Assembly (NCBI GenBank): GCA_015062305.1
Contig: SUUX01000008.1
Span: forward strand, 1 to 64,000
Direction: 5' to 3'
Length of the DNA stretch: 64,000 nucleotides
From: Alphaproteobacteria bacterium
GTDB lineage: Bacteria > Pseudomonadota > Alphaproteobacteria > RF32 > CAG-239
This document shows, in pieces, positions 8,602 to 17,990 of this stretch. The position numbers were made by a program, and so were the translations under genes. Position 1 is the first letter of the stretch, and every line of letters begins with the position of its first letter. The notes beneath the pieces were generated by a model, which was given only the letters and a program-made list of their open reading frames with translations, was not told where the DNA came from and ran no database searches.

Positions 8602-10262
8602 TAATCAACTCCGAGCTTTTTCATAATTACACGCTGTTGCAAAATAGATAAAATATTGCTCAGTGTCCAATAAATAACCAATCCGGAAGCAAAGTGACCG
8701 AGCATAAACATAAACACAATGGGCATCAACGCAAACATTCTGGCTTGATCTTTATTAGCTGGTTTGGGGTTAAGCTTTTGTTGAATATACATTGTAAGAC
8801 CCATCAAAATAGGCCAAAGACCAATATCCAAAAAAGAAGGCAAGGGCAGGTGTGTTATTGCCGATATTGTCAAAGGATCCGGAGCTGATAAGTCTTTTAT
8901 CCAGCCCACAAATGGAGCTTGGCGAATCTCTATAGCAATGTTCAACACCTTATACAAAGAAAAGAACACAGGAATCTGAATCAACATAGGCAAACAACCA
9001 GAAGCAGGATTAATCTTTTCCTTGCGATATAAGTTCATCATTTCTTGCTGCAATTTATTTTTATCGTTTTTGAATTTATCTTGCAGTTCCTGAATTTTGG
9101 GCTGCACTTTTTTCATTTTAGACATGCTTTCAAAAGATTTGTTTGCAACAGGGAACATTGCCAATCTTAATAATGCTGCAAACAACAATATCGCCCACCC
9201 CATGTTTCCAATCATGTGATATAAAAAGTCTAAAATGTAAAAGAACGGTTTTGTTAAAAAGTAGTACCAGCCAAAATCTACAGCCAAATCAAATTTATCT
9301 ATATCCAAATTCTTTGCATAGCTGTCCAAAAGCTTAATTTCCTTAGCGCCTGCAAAAAATTTACCGTTAAATGTGCCAACACTGCCAGCATCTATTTTAA
9401 TGGGTTCCCCTACAAAATCAGCTTGATAAGAGTTTTCAGCTGTTTTGGCAAATTTAACTTTGCTTTTAGTATTGTTATTCAAGATTAAGGCGCTTAGCCA
9501 ATAATGGTCAGAAAAACCAAGCCATCCACCTTCGGATGAAAATTCTTGCTTTTCTTTTTTCTTAAAATCATCAAGTTTAATTTCTTTAAGAGTTGAATCA
9601 ATCACTCCGACCATCCCTTCGTGGACAACTTTTGTTCTTCCCTCTGAGGCAGATAATGTTCTATTAACAAGGGCGTAAGGGTATAATGTCACATCTTTTA
9701 CGGTATTGTTTTCTACAATTTGTTCTATTGTAAACATATAGTTATCATCTATAGATATTTTTCTAATAAATTTAAGCCCTTGTCCATTGTTCCATTCAAG
9801 AAGCAGAGGGGTATCAGGAGAAAGCTTTTTGCCTTTTTGACTCCACACGGTTGAGGCATCAGGCAACTTTATACTTGCATCACCGCTCAAAAGTCCAAAT
9901 TCTGCATAATACGGATTATTCGACAAAGCAGGTTTTAATAATTGAACATCTTCACTATTAGGGTCAAGAGTTTGTTTGTATTTGCGCAAATTCAAGTCAT
10001 CAAATCTTGCGCCTTTCAACCGCAAAGAACCGACAAGCGACAAGTTCTCAAGAGGGATTCTTTTATCCGCTTTGAGAGCATCATCAGTTGAAAGGATAGG
10101 TTCTTCCTCATTTGCAACCAAAGGCTCGTTGCTCACAACTTCTATATTTGTGTCAACATTATTCTGTTCGGTTTTTTTTGTCGGAAACAACCAATTTGTA
10201 GCCAATATCACCGCCAAAGACAAGACTATAGCGACATATAAGCTTTTCATCTCTTCTTTCAT
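8601..10262 (-). CDS. yidC: Membrane protein insertase YidC
   Basis: 553 aa inner-membrane insertase/chaperone working with or without SecYEG. The first transmembrane segment (LYVAIVLSLAVILATNWLF) is followed by the large periplasmic beta domain typical of Gram-negative YidC (about residues 60-320). The conserved core includes FYILDFLYHMIGNMGWAIL, RLAMFPVANKSFESM with the conserved hydrophilic-groove Arg, the cytoplasmic hairpin KKVQPKIQELQDKFKNDK, and GCLPMLIQIPVFFSLYKVL. The start could be 10262, with GGGAG ten bases upstream, or the ATG at 10250. It follows yidD in the rpmH operon. Confidence 0.96.
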   Translation of the reverse strand: MKEEMKSLYVAIVLSLAVILATNWLFPTKKTEQNNVDTNIEVVSNEPLVANEEEPILSTDDALKADKRIPLENLSLVGSLRLKGARFDDLNLRKYKQTLDPNSEDVQLLKPALSNNPYYAEFGLLSGDASIKLPDASTVWSQKGKKLSPDTPLLLEWNNGQGLKFIRKISIDDNYMFTIEQIVENNTVKDVTLYPYALVNRTLSASEGRTKVVHEGMVGVIDSTLKEIKLDDFKKKEKQEFSSEGGWLGFSDHYWLSALILNNNTKSKVKFAKTAENSYQADFVGEPIKIDAGSVGTFNGKFFAGAKEIKLLDSYAKNLDIDKFDLAVDFGWYYFLTKPFFYILDFLYHMIGNMGWAILLFAALLRLAMFPVANKSFESMSKMKKVQPKIQELQDKFKNDKNKLQQEMMNLYRKEKINPASGCLPMLIQIPVFFSLYKVLNIAIEIRQAPFVGWIKDLSAPDPLTISAITHLPLPSFLDIGLWPILMGLTMYIQQKLNPKPANKDQARMFALMPIVFMFMLGHFASGLVIYWTLSNILSILQQRVIMKKLGVD

Positions 10263-10340
10263 TTAGATTAAACTCCCAAAAACAAATTCAAACATAGCCT
10301 AATATTTAGTATAAATTATCAAACAAGGCAAGTAGATTAA

Positions 10341-10568
10341 TTATTTTTCATCTTTTTTCAGTGGCACAGGATCAGCGCCGCATCCTCCCCATGGATGGCA
10401 ACGCAATATTCTTCTAATTCCTAAATAAGAGCCTTTTATAACACCATGCATCTGTAGTGCTTGAATAAAATACTCAGAGCAAGATGGCGTATAGCGACAA
10501 ACATTGGGAAGAATAGGAGAAATACACTTCTGATAAAATTTAATCAGATATATCATAAGTTTTTTCAT
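10341..10568 (-). CDS. yidD: Membrane protein insertion efficiency factor YidD
   Basis: 75 aa. Family hallmarks: [21 protein letters not shown], then [14 protein letters not shown] and [16 protein letters not shown]. YidD is a small membrane-associated protein found between rnpA and yidC that assists insertion. It overlaps rnpA by 29 bp, the usual arrangement. Confidence 0.95.
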   Translation of the reverse strand: MKKLMIYLIKFYQKCISPILPNVCRYTPSCSEYFIQALQMHGVIKGSYLGIRRILRCHPWGGCGADPVPLKKDEK

Positions 10569-10947
10569 TGCTTTTCACATTTTCTACAGAGGAAAAACTC
10601 TTGTTAACCTCTAAAATTGCATTTTTAAGGTCTTCTATTAATTTTTCAAATTTAACATTTGCTGTATTGTAACGTCCAATCAAAACATAATCTATATTAG
10701 GCAATGCCACGAGAGGCAAAATTTGTGCAGCGGCTGCTCTCATTCTTCTTTTGGTTCTGTTTCTGATATGGGCTTTCCCCAATTTTTTTGTGGCTGTATA
10801 GCCCAACCTGCAAAAACTATCACACTCTGTTTTATTTGGTTTTGCCAAAAAAGGAGCCGCCTGCAAAATCAAGCTCGGCATAACCGACTTAACTCCTTTG
10901 GCGGCTTTTAGAAAATCTTTTCTTTTTTTTAAGATTAAAACTTTCAT
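10540..10947 (-). CDS. rnpA: Ribonuclease P protein component
   Basis: 135 aa basic protein of RNase P, which processes tRNA 5' ends. The RNR signature is seen as [24 protein letters not shown], a close fit to the family core; the C-terminal [25 protein letters not shown] is also typical. It begins 3 bp after the rpmH stop, so it is translated from the same message. Confidence 0.95.
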   Translation of the reverse strand: MKVLILKKRKDFLKAAKGVKSVMPSLILQAAPFLAKPNKTECDSFCRLGYTATKKLGKAHIRNRTKRRMRAAAAQILPLVALPNIDYVLIGRYNTANVKFEKLIEDLKNAILEVNKSFSSVENVKSNEKTYDISD

Positions 10948-10950
10948 TGT

Positions 10951-11085
10951 TTAGGCCGAAAGTTTTTTGCGACCTCTAGCTCTGCGTGCAGCCAAAACCT
11001 TACGGCCACCTGCTGTTGCCATGCGCGCACGGAAACCGTGACGGCGAGCTCTAACCAATTTACTTGGCTGATAAGTACGTTTCAT
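10951..11085 (-). CDS. rpmH: 50S ribosomal protein L34
   Basis: 44 aa, very basic: starts [18 protein letters not shown] and continues [20 protein letters not shown], the L34 family sequence. The ATG at 11085 has CCGGAGAAAAAAA before it. It is the first gene of rpmH-rnpA-yidD-yidC-engB, driven by the promoter at 11156-11184. Confidence 0.97.
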   Translation of the reverse strand: MKRTYQPSKLVRARRHGFRARMATAGGRKVLAARRARGRKKLSA

Positions 11086-11118
11086 TTTTTTTCTCCGGTT
11101 AATTATTGTTATTTAAAA

Positions 11119-11139
11119 CCTTAGCAATAAAAGCTAAGG
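11119..11139 (-). promoter_or_regulatory. Hairpin in the rpmH leader
   Basis: Seven-bp arms CCTTAGC/GCTAAGG around a 7-nt AT loop lie between the -10 box and the L34 start. A TTTT follows but the run is short, so it may be a leader structure or weak attenuator rather than a terminator. Confidence 0.45.
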
Positions 11140-11155
11140 ATCTCGGACAACAAAG

Positions 11156-11184
11156 CTTATAGATTGATATTACTTCAATGTCAA
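11156..11184 (-). promoter_or_regulatory. Sigma70-type promoter of the rpmH operon
   Basis: On the minus strand a perfect TTGACA (-35, 11179-11184) is separated by exactly 17 bases from TATAAG (-10, 11156-11161). The leader to the rpmH ATG is then about 65 nt. Confidence 0.75.
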
Positions 11185-11191
11185 CATAATT

Positions 11192-11920
11192 TTATAATGC
11201 CGCTCCTTTTCGCAATATTTGTTCTGCCTCTTCAGAATAAGAACCGTCATTTTTATGTATAATTACTCCTTTAGCAATACTCAGAGGTGCTTTGCTATCT
11301 TTTTTTGCTCGAACAATGACTCTTTTGGCTGCTTGTTCTGCCTTGGAATATAGAGGGATTATTGTTATATCTCCCATTCTGCCTTTGAGCGCGGTCAAAA
11401 TTTCATCTAGAGCTTCAGCTCGGTTAATCATATAAAAATAACCTTGAGGTTTTACCATTTTAATACACAAAGATACCCAGTCTGCAAGGTTGTATTTACC
11501 AAAAGTATGTGCAAGAGCTTTTCCTTTTTTGGGAGATGTTGGCATAGATGATTCAAAATAAGGCGGATTTGTAAAAACATGATCAAACGAGCAAAAGGGC
11601 AATCCGCTATTAAAAGCATCGGCATTAATATATTTCAGAAAGTCAAAGCTATTTGCTTTGGCGCTTTTATTGGCTAGTTCTGCAAGTTCTGTTTGTAATT
11701 CAACGCCTGTTATATTTGGTTGTAGCTTTTCAAATCTTGATGCTATACAGAGGCTTACTGCTCCAGTCCCTGAGCCGATATCCAAAATAGCATCATTCGG
11801 GTGAATATTGCACGCAGAAGCAGCCAACAAAACAGCATCTGTAGACGCTCTATACCCATTAACTGGTTGCAATATTTTTATTTCCTTGTCTAATAAATAA
11901 TCCTCAGTATAATCAATCAT
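11192..11920 (-). CDS. tRNA1(Val) (adenine(37)-N6)-methyltransferase-like protein
   Basis: 242 aa class I methyltransferase. AdoMet motif I AILDIGSGTGAVSLCIA, and the N6-adenine signature NPPY in FDHVFTNPPYFESS. The N-terminal LQPVNGYRASTDAVLLAA matches the TrmN6/YfiC family (Q..GYR...D..LLA). The family methylates A37 of a valine tRNA in E. coli; the target here is inferred. CAGGAGCAAATTT precedes the ATG. Divergent from mntP. Confidence 0.85.
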   Translation of the reverse strand: MIDYTEDYLLDKEIKILQPVNGYRASTDAVLLAASACNIHPNDAILDIGSGTGAVSLCIASRFEKLQPNITGVELQTELAELANKSAKANSFDFLKYINADAFNSGLPFCSFDHVFTNPPYFESSMPTSPKKGKALAHTFGKYNLADWVSLCIKMVKPQGYFYMINRAEALDEILTALKGRMGDITIIPLYSKAEQAAKRVIVRAKKDSKAPLSIAKGVIIHKNDGSYSEEAEQILRKGAAL

Positions 11921-11989
11921 AAATTTGCTCCTGTTTTTATGGTCATTATACTTTAATAATAAAAAAACTCAACCCTTTCGGAGGCGTGT

Positions 11990-12550
11990 ATGAGCTGGAT
12001 AGAGATATGTTTTTTGGCATTGGCTCTTTCTGTAGATGCTTTTGTGGTATCTTTTTCTTATGGTTTAGTTATCAAAAAAAATCGCAATATTGCAGCGTTT
12101 AAGGTAGCTTTTTCCACTGCTTTGGGGCAGTTTATAATGCCTGTTTTAGGGTGGTATGGGGCAAGAGTAATATATAAACAAATTGCAACAGTAGACCACT
12201 GGATTGCTTTTTTTGTATTTTTAGCCTTGGGCATTAATGTAATTAAAGAGGCTCTAGGCAAAGACGAAACAAGATACACAGCAACAAAACTTTCATTAAG
12301 AGTTTTGTTTATGATAGGGGTAGCCACTTCAATAGATGCTTTTGTCAGCGGTTCAATGTTATATTTTGTTCAAACTCCTATTTGGCAAGCGGCCACTCTC
12401 ATAGGTATAACAACTTTTATTTGTTCATTTTTGGGGTTTAATATCTGTTCTGTTTTTTATAAAACCTCCACCAAAGGTTTGGAGTATATATCTGGAATAA
12501 TTCTGATTGGGTTGGGGTGTAAAATTTTATTTGAGCATCTTTATGTGTAA
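11990..12550 (+). CDS. mntP: Putative manganese efflux pump MntP
   Basis: 186 aa, six predicted membrane segments. Conserved features: LALALSVDAFVVSFSYGL in TM1, ALGQFIMPVLGWYGA in TM2, FFVFLALGINVIKEAL, and the internal repeat GVATSIDAFVSGSM; the paired Asp in SVDAF/SIDAF is the hallmark of the family. CGGAGGCGTGT precedes the ATG. The 70-bp upstream region is too short for the yybP-ykoY riboswitch that controls mntP in some bacteria, and no such structure is seen. Confidence 0.93.
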   Translation: MSWIEICFLALALSVDAFVVSFSYGLVIKKNRNIAAFKVAFSTALGQFIMPVLGWYGARVIYKQIATVDHWIAFFVFLALGINVIKEALGKDETRYTATKLSLRVLFMIGVATSIDAFVSGSMLYFVQTPIWQAATLIGITTFICSFLGFNICSVFYKTSTKGLEYISGIILIGLGCKILFEHLYV

Positions 12551-12630
12551 ATAATAGCTGGACAATTCACAATAAAGAGATTAGATATGAAAGTAATATA
12601 AAATTATTATAAAATTAAAAACATCGTATT

Positions 12631-13035
12631 ATGAGGACTGATAAAAAGAAACAACAACGATTTATGAGACGTGCCAAGCTGATAACAGGGATCTTTTTTC
12701 TGCTGTTTATATTTTTCATTGTATTTAATTTATACAGAATAGCATGCTTTTTTGTGGTATGTTTTTTGCTAGGGGTATTGCTGATTGTTCACGCAAAACG
12801 TTCTATCAAGAACCACAATCATTTAATGGCTAGTTACGGAAGTTTACCAATGAAAGAAATTGCAGAAGCAATAGGCTATGCAAATGAAGACACGCAGAGT
12901 GATTTTGTTGCTTGGTTGGATAGAGATAGCTTGCAAGAGTTGGAATCTTTTATAAGCAACTACCACGGCAATCAAAAATTTCCAGAAAGCAGGCTTAGGG
13001 TTTTTCACAGAATAATTGGTGATTTCTTAAAATAA
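12631..13035 (+). CDS. Small membrane protein, unknown
   Basis: 134 aa. A basic N-terminus (MRTDKKKQQRFMRRAK) leads into two transmembrane helices (about residues 17-33 and 37-53), followed by a soluble helical C-terminal half with no family I recognise (MKEIAEAIGYANEDTQSDF). No good ribosome site (upstream is AT-only), so the start is uncertain. It ends at the bidirectional terminator at 13031-13058. Confidence 0.6.
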   Translation: MRTDKKKQQRFMRRAKLITGIFFLLFIFFIVFNLYRIACFFVVCFLLGVLLIVHAKRSIKNHNHLMASYGSLPMKEIAEAIGYANEDTQSDFVAWLDRDSLQELESFISNYHGNQKFPESRLRVFHRIIGDFLK

Positions 13036-13058
13036 AGGGAGCATTTGCTCCCTTTATT
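13031..13058. terminator. Bidirectional intrinsic terminator
   Basis: Perfect 13-bp inverted repeat, AATAAAGGGAGCA pairing with TGCTCCCTTTATT around a 2-nt spacer, placed exactly between the convergent small membrane protein gene and the thioesterase gene. The stem overlaps both stop codons. Confidence 0.8.
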
Positions 13059-13795
13059 TATGCCCACTCTACATAAGCTCGAGCTAATTCTCGATCATCA
13101 TTTCCATCATAGGTTCTAATACTATGAAAAGTATGAAGTCCTTCATGTTGTGTAGATACTCTAATTTTTTCACCCATATGTCCTTCTTTTTTAAATGCTA
13201 TTTCAATGTGTTTAGGGTCATGGTTGAGTCTAAACTCAGGATCAACAGCTTCGCATACCCACAAGGCATAAACAGCATTGTTTACATGCTTGTTCATGTC
13301 TATATCATCAAATCTGACTCTGAACTTTGTTTCATCATCTATGCGTTCAACTTCGGGAATTTTAGGGAAATTTGTTTCAATTGATCGCTCAGGAAGAACA
13401 GCATATTCTGGCAGATTTTCCCTTAAACCAATGGGTCTCATCTTTTTAAAATCAACCAAAATCCACTGGCTAGATGCTTTGATTATGGTTTTTCCATCTT
13501 CTCCGACAACTTCAAAATCTCTGATTGCACCAACCCTTTTTTCTTCTGCCGGCCATGTGTATATAGAGATATTTTCATGCATTTTGGGGAGCCTATCTAT
13601 ATCCAAAACGTAATTTGACCCTACCCATGCCATGCCCTTAGATAGCACATAATCAATACCTAAGCCCATAGACTTTGCATGATTATCTGCCATATCTTGA
13701 AAAATATTCATCAGTGTCAAGATTCTCATATTATTGTTTCTATCACATTCATAGCTTCTAATATTATAATTTGCCGAATATTTTTTTATTTTCAT
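13058..13795 (-). CDS. Acyl-ACP thioesterase family protein
   Basis: 245 aa with two hotdog folds as in plant FatA/FatB and bacterial homologues. The first domain includes MNIFQDMADNHAKSMGLG and MAWVGSNYVLDIDRLP; the second has RVRFDDIDMNKHVNNAVYAL, whose Asp/Asn/His arrangement (D..MN.HVNN..Y) is the family's active-site region. It hydrolyses acyl-ACP to free fatty acid, probably for membrane or lipid A precursor balance. AAAAAGGAGC precedes the ATG, which lies within the end of the RNase J-like gene (32-bp overlap). Confidence 0.9.
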   Translation of the reverse strand: MKIKKYSANYNIRSYECDRNNNMRILTLMNIFQDMADNHAKSMGLGIDYVLSKGMAWVGSNYVLDIDRLPKMHENISIYTWPAEEKRVGAIRDFEVVGEDGKTIIKASSQWILVDFKKMRPIGLRENLPEYAVLPERSIETNFPKIPEVERIDDETKFRVRFDDIDMNKHVNNAVYALWVCEAVDPEFRLNHDPKHIEIAFKKEGHMGEKIRVSTQHEGLHTFHSIRTYDGNDDRELARAYVEWA

Positions 13796-15284
13796 TTTTG
13801 CTCCTTTTTAGCCTTTGATGTAACATCATGCTAAATTTGTTTTTACTTTTTTTTACACTAATTGTCCTTTTAAGAAAACCGATTCCAGAGGTTGGCTTTT
13901 GCCATACTTCAGTGAAGGTAGCAACGTCATTAACATAATTAACAACCAACCATACAGCAGGGGTTGCGTGTACTTCTTTAATATTTGTTTTTGCAAACAA
14001 ATATATATGATTATTCTGAGCAATTGGACGAGCTATTTCCATCCCAATATATTTAAATAGTTCAAAACCATTATCAATGATATGGATGGGGCAATGGGTT
14101 GGTATAAAAACAGGTCTGTTAAGGACTGTATTGAGAAATTCATAATCTTTTATTTGTCCGTGTCCACACCCTTGTAATGCTGGAATATTTTTTGCATCAA
14201 TAAACTTTATATTATGAGCGTTGAGCTGACCTCTCAACGGATTGAAAAAGCTTCCTGATGTGATAATTCCCATAGATTTTTCAGCTGGAAAGTCAAGCAA
14301 CCTTCCCAAATCATTAAAAGTTCCAATCACAATACAATCATTTTCCAACACATTAAATGATTTTTTGTTCCCATAATAGACTTTTATTCGCTTCTCTGCC
14401 ATTTTTTTAAAGTCTATGCCATATTTTTTTATAAGCTCCAAATAGCAATAAAAGTTCTTATCTCCAAAGAATAATACATTTTTTTTCAGTTTTAGTGCTG
14501 CAATAAAAGCAAGCAAAATCATTTCGGCATGAGTTGGATAAATAGGAATATAAACTCTTTCTTTATTATGTTTGCGCATTATTTTGAGCAAAGACTTATA
14601 GGTGTCTTTTTCTTTTGTTGCCATTCCTTCTTCTGTAATGCCGTAAAAATCTGCTACTACATAATTTATTTTTTTTGAAAGCTGAGTTAATCTTTTTATG
14701 TTGGTTGGTTTTCTAAAGCAAGTTGTTTCATCAATTTTCATATCTCCGGTATGATACACGCAAGTATCATCAGCTGATGTAATGATAAGTCCAAAACTAT
14801 CAAAGCAGGTGTGTGAGGAATCAATGACCTCTACATCTATAGTTCCGCACTTTATTTTGTCTCCGTTTTTTATTATTTCAAAAACAGGGACATCTATTAT
14901 TCCAAATTCTTCATAAAGCTCTTCCAGAACCAACTTTGTATATCGTCCTCCATATAGCGTAGGCAGCCTAAAACCTGCTTTCAGATAGTGTATTATTCCG
15001 TTCAGATGATCTGGATGAGAGTGAGTCAAAAAAATAGCCTTAGGTTGTAAAAAAGGCAACGCAAGTAATTCTCTAATGTCAGGAACTGCGGCTACCGAAT
15101 TTTTTATACCTAAGGCTTGATGATTATCGAATTTTCCTAAGTCAACAATAATTGTTGAAGCTTTGAGCCCTGCTTTTGTTTCTATAATATCTGTGTACTG
15201 ATAGCAGTGTCCACTTATTTGGTCTATATTGTTTCCTCCCATAGGGCGCCAATAAAAACCAGTTTTCATAAAGTACTCAGACAT
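13764..15284 (-). CDS. RNase J-like metallo-beta-lactamase-fold protein
   Basis: 506 aa. Metal motif 2 HSHPDHLNG (HxHxDH), a further metal-ligand region in YHTGDMK, the C-terminal motif GCGHGQIKDYEF and PTHCPIHI. The architecture, beta-lactamase core interrupted by a beta-CASP-like segment (about residues 230-370), resembles ribonuclease J. It is diverged: the first motif is HSHPDH rather than THGHEDH, and no long C-terminal domain is present. Nuclease activity on RNA is therefore inference. It is co-transcribed with the thioesterase. AGAGG precedes the ATG. Confidence 0.75.
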   Translation of the reverse strand: MSEYFMKTGFYWRPMGGNNIDQISGHCYQYTDIIETKAGLKASTIIVDLGKFDNHQALGIKNSVAAVPDIRELLALPFLQPKAIFLTHSHPDHLNGIIHYLKAGFRLPTLYGGRYTKLVLEELYEEFGIIDVPVFEIIKNGDKIKCGTIDVEVIDSSHTCFDSFGLIITSADDTCVYHTGDMKIDETTCFRKPTNIKRLTQLSKKINYVVADFYGITEEGMATKEKDTYKSLLKIMRKHNKERVYIPIYPTHAEMILLAFIAALKLKKNVLFFGDKNFYCYLELIKKYGIDFKKMAEKRIKVYYGNKKSFNVLENDCIVIGTFNDLGRLLDFPAEKSMGIITSGSFFNPLRGQLNAHNIKFIDAKNIPALQGCGHGQIKDYEFLNTVLNRPVFIPTHCPIHIIDNGFELFKYIGMEIARPIAQNNHIYLFAKTNIKEVHATPAVWLVVNYVNDVATFTEVWQKPTSGIGFLKRTISVKKSKNKFSMMLHQRLKRSKNENKKIFGKL

Positions 15285-15299
15285 AAAACCTCTACAGGG

Positions 15300-16043
15300 T
15301 TAATTCTGGCGTTTGCTCCGACGATATTCTTCTAGTTTTGCTTCTCGCCAAGCATTGGCCTTATTTGCAACAACGTTTTCTATCTTCTTTTTATTCTTAG
15401 CATAAACACGCTTAGTTGCAAGTTTTTTTGCAGCATTATTCTTTTGCTTGCCAAAAATCTCCAATCTATCCATATAAGCTTGTTTCACTTGTTGATAGGC
15501 TGTTGCCAATTTTTTCTTGTATTTTTGAGCCTTTTCTGGAGCGCTGGAATGATATGCCATAGCAGCCTTCATCCAGTCATTTCCTTTTCTTTCATACAAG
15601 TTTTTCAAAAACTTAGCTCCATACTCCACGTTTTTTCGTGGGTCAAAAGCTTCTTCCACACTTCTAAAAGCATCTGGGTGATAAGACAAGTTGATCTGCA
15701 TACAACCAACATCAATGCTCTTAACTCCGGCTTTTTGCAAACGTTTAACCTCTCGAACGGCCTCAGCTTTGGTCTTAAAGAAAGTTCCCTTGCCTTGAGC
15801 GTTCACTGTCCATGGCCAAGCAAGCTTTTGTTGACGCTTGGCATCCCAACGTCCTGTTTCAACGCTGGATATTGTGGTCAGTAGATGTTTTTTTATTTGG
15901 TATTCTTTTTCAAATTTTTGTGTGGCATCCATACAAACCAGAGCATCATCACGCAATTCAGCATAAGCTCGAGCTTGTACCGGCTGAACTAACATCAGCA
16001 ATATTAACAAAAACATTAAAAAATTTGATACGATAAGTCGCAT
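15300..16043 (-). CDS. Lytic transglycosylase, SLT domain
   Basis: 247 aa from the ATG at 16043, which gives a normal signal peptide (FLMFLLILLMLVQPVQARA); an ATG at 16082 would add 13 residues without a ribosome site. The SLT fold is seen in LLTTISSVETGRWDAKRQ (catalytic Glu in the VETG context), SIDVGCMQINLSYHP (the SxGxMQIN motif) and AAMAYHSSAPEKAQKY near the usual YN motif. It cleaves peptidoglycan glycan strands in the periplasm. The C-terminal 60 residues are a basic Lys/Ala-rich tail, not part of the domain. Possible help to envelope-spanning machines such as the pilus and T4SS here is inference only, as it is 12 kb away. Confidence 0.88.
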   Translation of the reverse strand: MRLIVSNFLMFLLILLMLVQPVQARAYAELRDDALVCMDATQKFEKEYQIKKHLLTTISSVETGRWDAKRQQKLAWPWTVNAQGKGTFFKTKAEAVREVKRLQKAGVKSIDVGCMQINLSYHPDAFRSVEEAFDPRKNVEYGAKFLKNLYERKGNDWMKAAMAYHSSAPEKAQKYKKKLATAYQQVKQAYMDRLEIFGKQKNNAAKKLATKRVYAKNKKKIENVVANKANAWREAKLEEYRRSKRQN

Positions 16044-16242
16044 CCCTCTGTTCCCCCAGGCTAGCCAACAAGTATCCCTCATGCAACAAATGTGCCAATT
16101 TCAACTTGTCTAACGGCAATCAAAACAAAGATAGCCCAAGGTTAGTGATCCACAGTTTTATCAAGTAAAAGCTTAATAAAACCAAACTATTTTATTTAAA
16201 TATTAACAAATAGTTTCAAAACAAGGAGAGCTTATAACATAT

Positions 16243-17178
16243 TTATTTTTTAAAATCTAGCAAAAAATTGCCCAAAGCCAAAATACTTTGGCATATATCA
16301 GAGCTAATAGATTGAAAACACTGTTTTTTTGATAGCGTTTTTTCGTTCATATAAATACTTCTATTAATTTCCAGTTGCAGGGTATATATTTTTTTACGTG
16401 GTTGGCAATAATTAAAAGCTATATACGCTCCGGCATATGGGCGATTAAATTCCACCCGATAGCTTTTTTCTTCTAGTTTTCGGCTCAAAAATTCAGACAT
16501 TTGTGTTGGACAGCTCTCGTCAAAAAGAGTGCATAGGCAAAAATCCAAACTTTTATTTTCATCCATTATATTGCAAATCATAGATGGCATTGAATGGCAA
16601 TCAATTAACAAGCAAAATCCAAATTTGCGCACACATTTATCAACCAATTGCTTCAAGCGTTTATGATATACGTCATATACATATTTAATTCTTTCTTGCC
16701 CTTCTTCATAAGACAGTAGCCCGTCATAAATGTTTTTGTTTGGGAATACAATGCGATGTATCACTCCAAGCCCCACTCTACACCGTCTGCTACCGGAAGT
16801 ATTTGCCACTTCCGGGGCATTAAAAAACATTTTTTCATCTAGCTCTATTTTATCTCTGTTTGCGTCAACAAATGTTCTGGGGATATTCATGCTTATCAGA
16901 GGTATACCTGCATCAGAAGCCGCTTTAACTATTTCTGTCACAAAGCAATCTTCCGAAGTTCTCAATTCTTTTTCCGATATTGCGCAATTCTCCAAAAACT
17001 CTTTAGGAAAAAGACTGCCGCTATGAGGAGAAGACATAACTATAGGATACTTTGCATTTTGAGTATTAAACTCTTCAAAAATATCAAGATTTTTATAGTC
17101 GATTCTAAAGTCTAATTTTTTATTACACACAGCAAAACCCTCATTGTAAACAATACAACGATTATATGTCTCAAACAT
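16243..17178 (-). CDS. N-formylglutamate amidohydrolase family protein
   Basis: 311 aa. The family core is present: PIVMSSPHSGSLFP, RTSEDCFVTEIVKAA, PLISMNIPRTFVDANRD, and GFCLLIDCHSMPS with the metal-site His. It may hydrolyse N-formylglutamate (histidine degradation) or act on another N-formyl amino acid; no hut genes are in the window, so the substrate is open. The ATG lies 11 bp after the upstream membrane protein gene and has no clear ribosome site, suggesting coupled translation. Confidence 0.88.
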   Translation of the reverse strand: MFETYNRCIVYNEGFAVCNKKLDFRIDYKNLDIFEEFNTQNAKYPIVMSSPHSGSLFPKEFLENCAISEKELRTSEDCFVTEIVKAASDAGIPLISMNIPRTFVDANRDKIELDEKMFFNAPEVANTSGSRRCRVGLGVIHRIVFPNKNIYDGLLSYEEGQERIKYVYDVYHKRLKQLVDKCVRKFGFCLLIDCHSMPSMICNIMDENKSLDFCLCTLFDESCPTQMSEFLSRKLEEKSYRVEFNRPYAGAYIAFNYCQPRKKIYTLQLEINRSIYMNEKTLSKKQCFQSISSDICQSILALGNFLLDFKK

Positions 17179-17188
17179 TAAACAATCG

Positions 17189-17872
17189 CTAATTTTGCCT
17201 ATTTTTTTGAATCAACCAATATTGCAACAAAATAAAAGCAGCAATTATAGGCAAGAAAGTTTCAGAAGTTTCCTCCAAAATTTCCAATGCCACATCTATA
17301 TTTTCTGGCAAAGACATGCCTGTCGATTTTTTGTAATTAGACGGGAATCTGTCTACAAATTTACCAACAATTCCGACTGTACAAAGTGTGGCAATAGACC
17401 AAGTTGTTGGATTCAATTTAAAGAAGCTAACAACCAAATGTTTAGAATATTTTATTGCCAAATAAACAATTACAATCAACAACGTTAACAAAATCAAACC
17501 GGCTACAATTTTTTCACTCAAAGGGTTTTCTGGATTTAGAAAGAAACGAGATTTAAAAGCTGTAGAATCTTTGCTGGCTAACCAGTGCTGAATACCCAAT
17601 TCTCGTAAAAAAGCAGCAATTCCCAATAGCACAAACAAAACAAAGTCAATTTTTTTGTCTCTAGAGCCTGTCAAAAAGAATTTTGCAAAAAAAACATAAG
17701 CCAACAACAATGGAATATACGCAAAATTTGTTGTTTTTTCCAAAATACCGTGTTCTTCTAATAAATAAGGCAAATTATTTGCACACATTACAAACAAAAA
17801 ACTCACCCACACCAACCAAGTCAGTGGAAAAATAATTGGAGTGAAAAAAGGAGATGTAGCAAATTTTTTCAT
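17189..17872 (-). CDS. Integral membrane protein, unknown
   Basis: 227 aa with about six transmembrane helices (for example FPLTWLVWVSFLFVMCAN and LLTLLIVIVYLAIKYS). It has a conserved-looking loop VGKFVDRFPSNYKK followed by IDVALEILEETSETFLPI; acidic helices next to a final TM resemble uncharacterised membrane proteins of proteobacteria. No function assigned. Shares an operon with the downstream amidohydrolase gene. Confidence 0.65.
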   Translation of the reverse strand: MKKFATSPFFTPIIFPLTWLVWVSFLFVMCANNLPYLLEEHGILEKTTNFAYIPLLLAYVFFAKFFLTGSRDKKIDFVLFVLLGIAAFLRELGIQHWLASKDSTAFKSRFFLNPENPLSEKIVAGLILLTLLIVIVYLAIKYSKHLVVSFFKLNPTTWSIATLCTVGIVGKFVDRFPSNYKKSTGMSLPENIDVALEILEETSETFLPIIAAFILLQYWLIQKNRQN

Positions 17873-17990
17873 GATTTATAGTCCTTAAAAGTCATATCAA
17901 CTTGTTCGCAAGTATACTTTGCAAAAATAAAAAGTATAGTCTTTTTTATAATATATTATTTCACTTTATAAAAAGGAATGTAAAAAAAGC

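Noticed and set aside
10341..11190. Replication origin near rpmH
   Set aside because: rpmH is close to dnaA/oriC in some bacteria, but no dnaA gene, DnaA-box cluster or gidA/parAB is seen here.
11921..11989. Manganese riboswitch before mntP
   Set aside because: The 69-bp gap lacks the yybP-ykoY stems and is too short.
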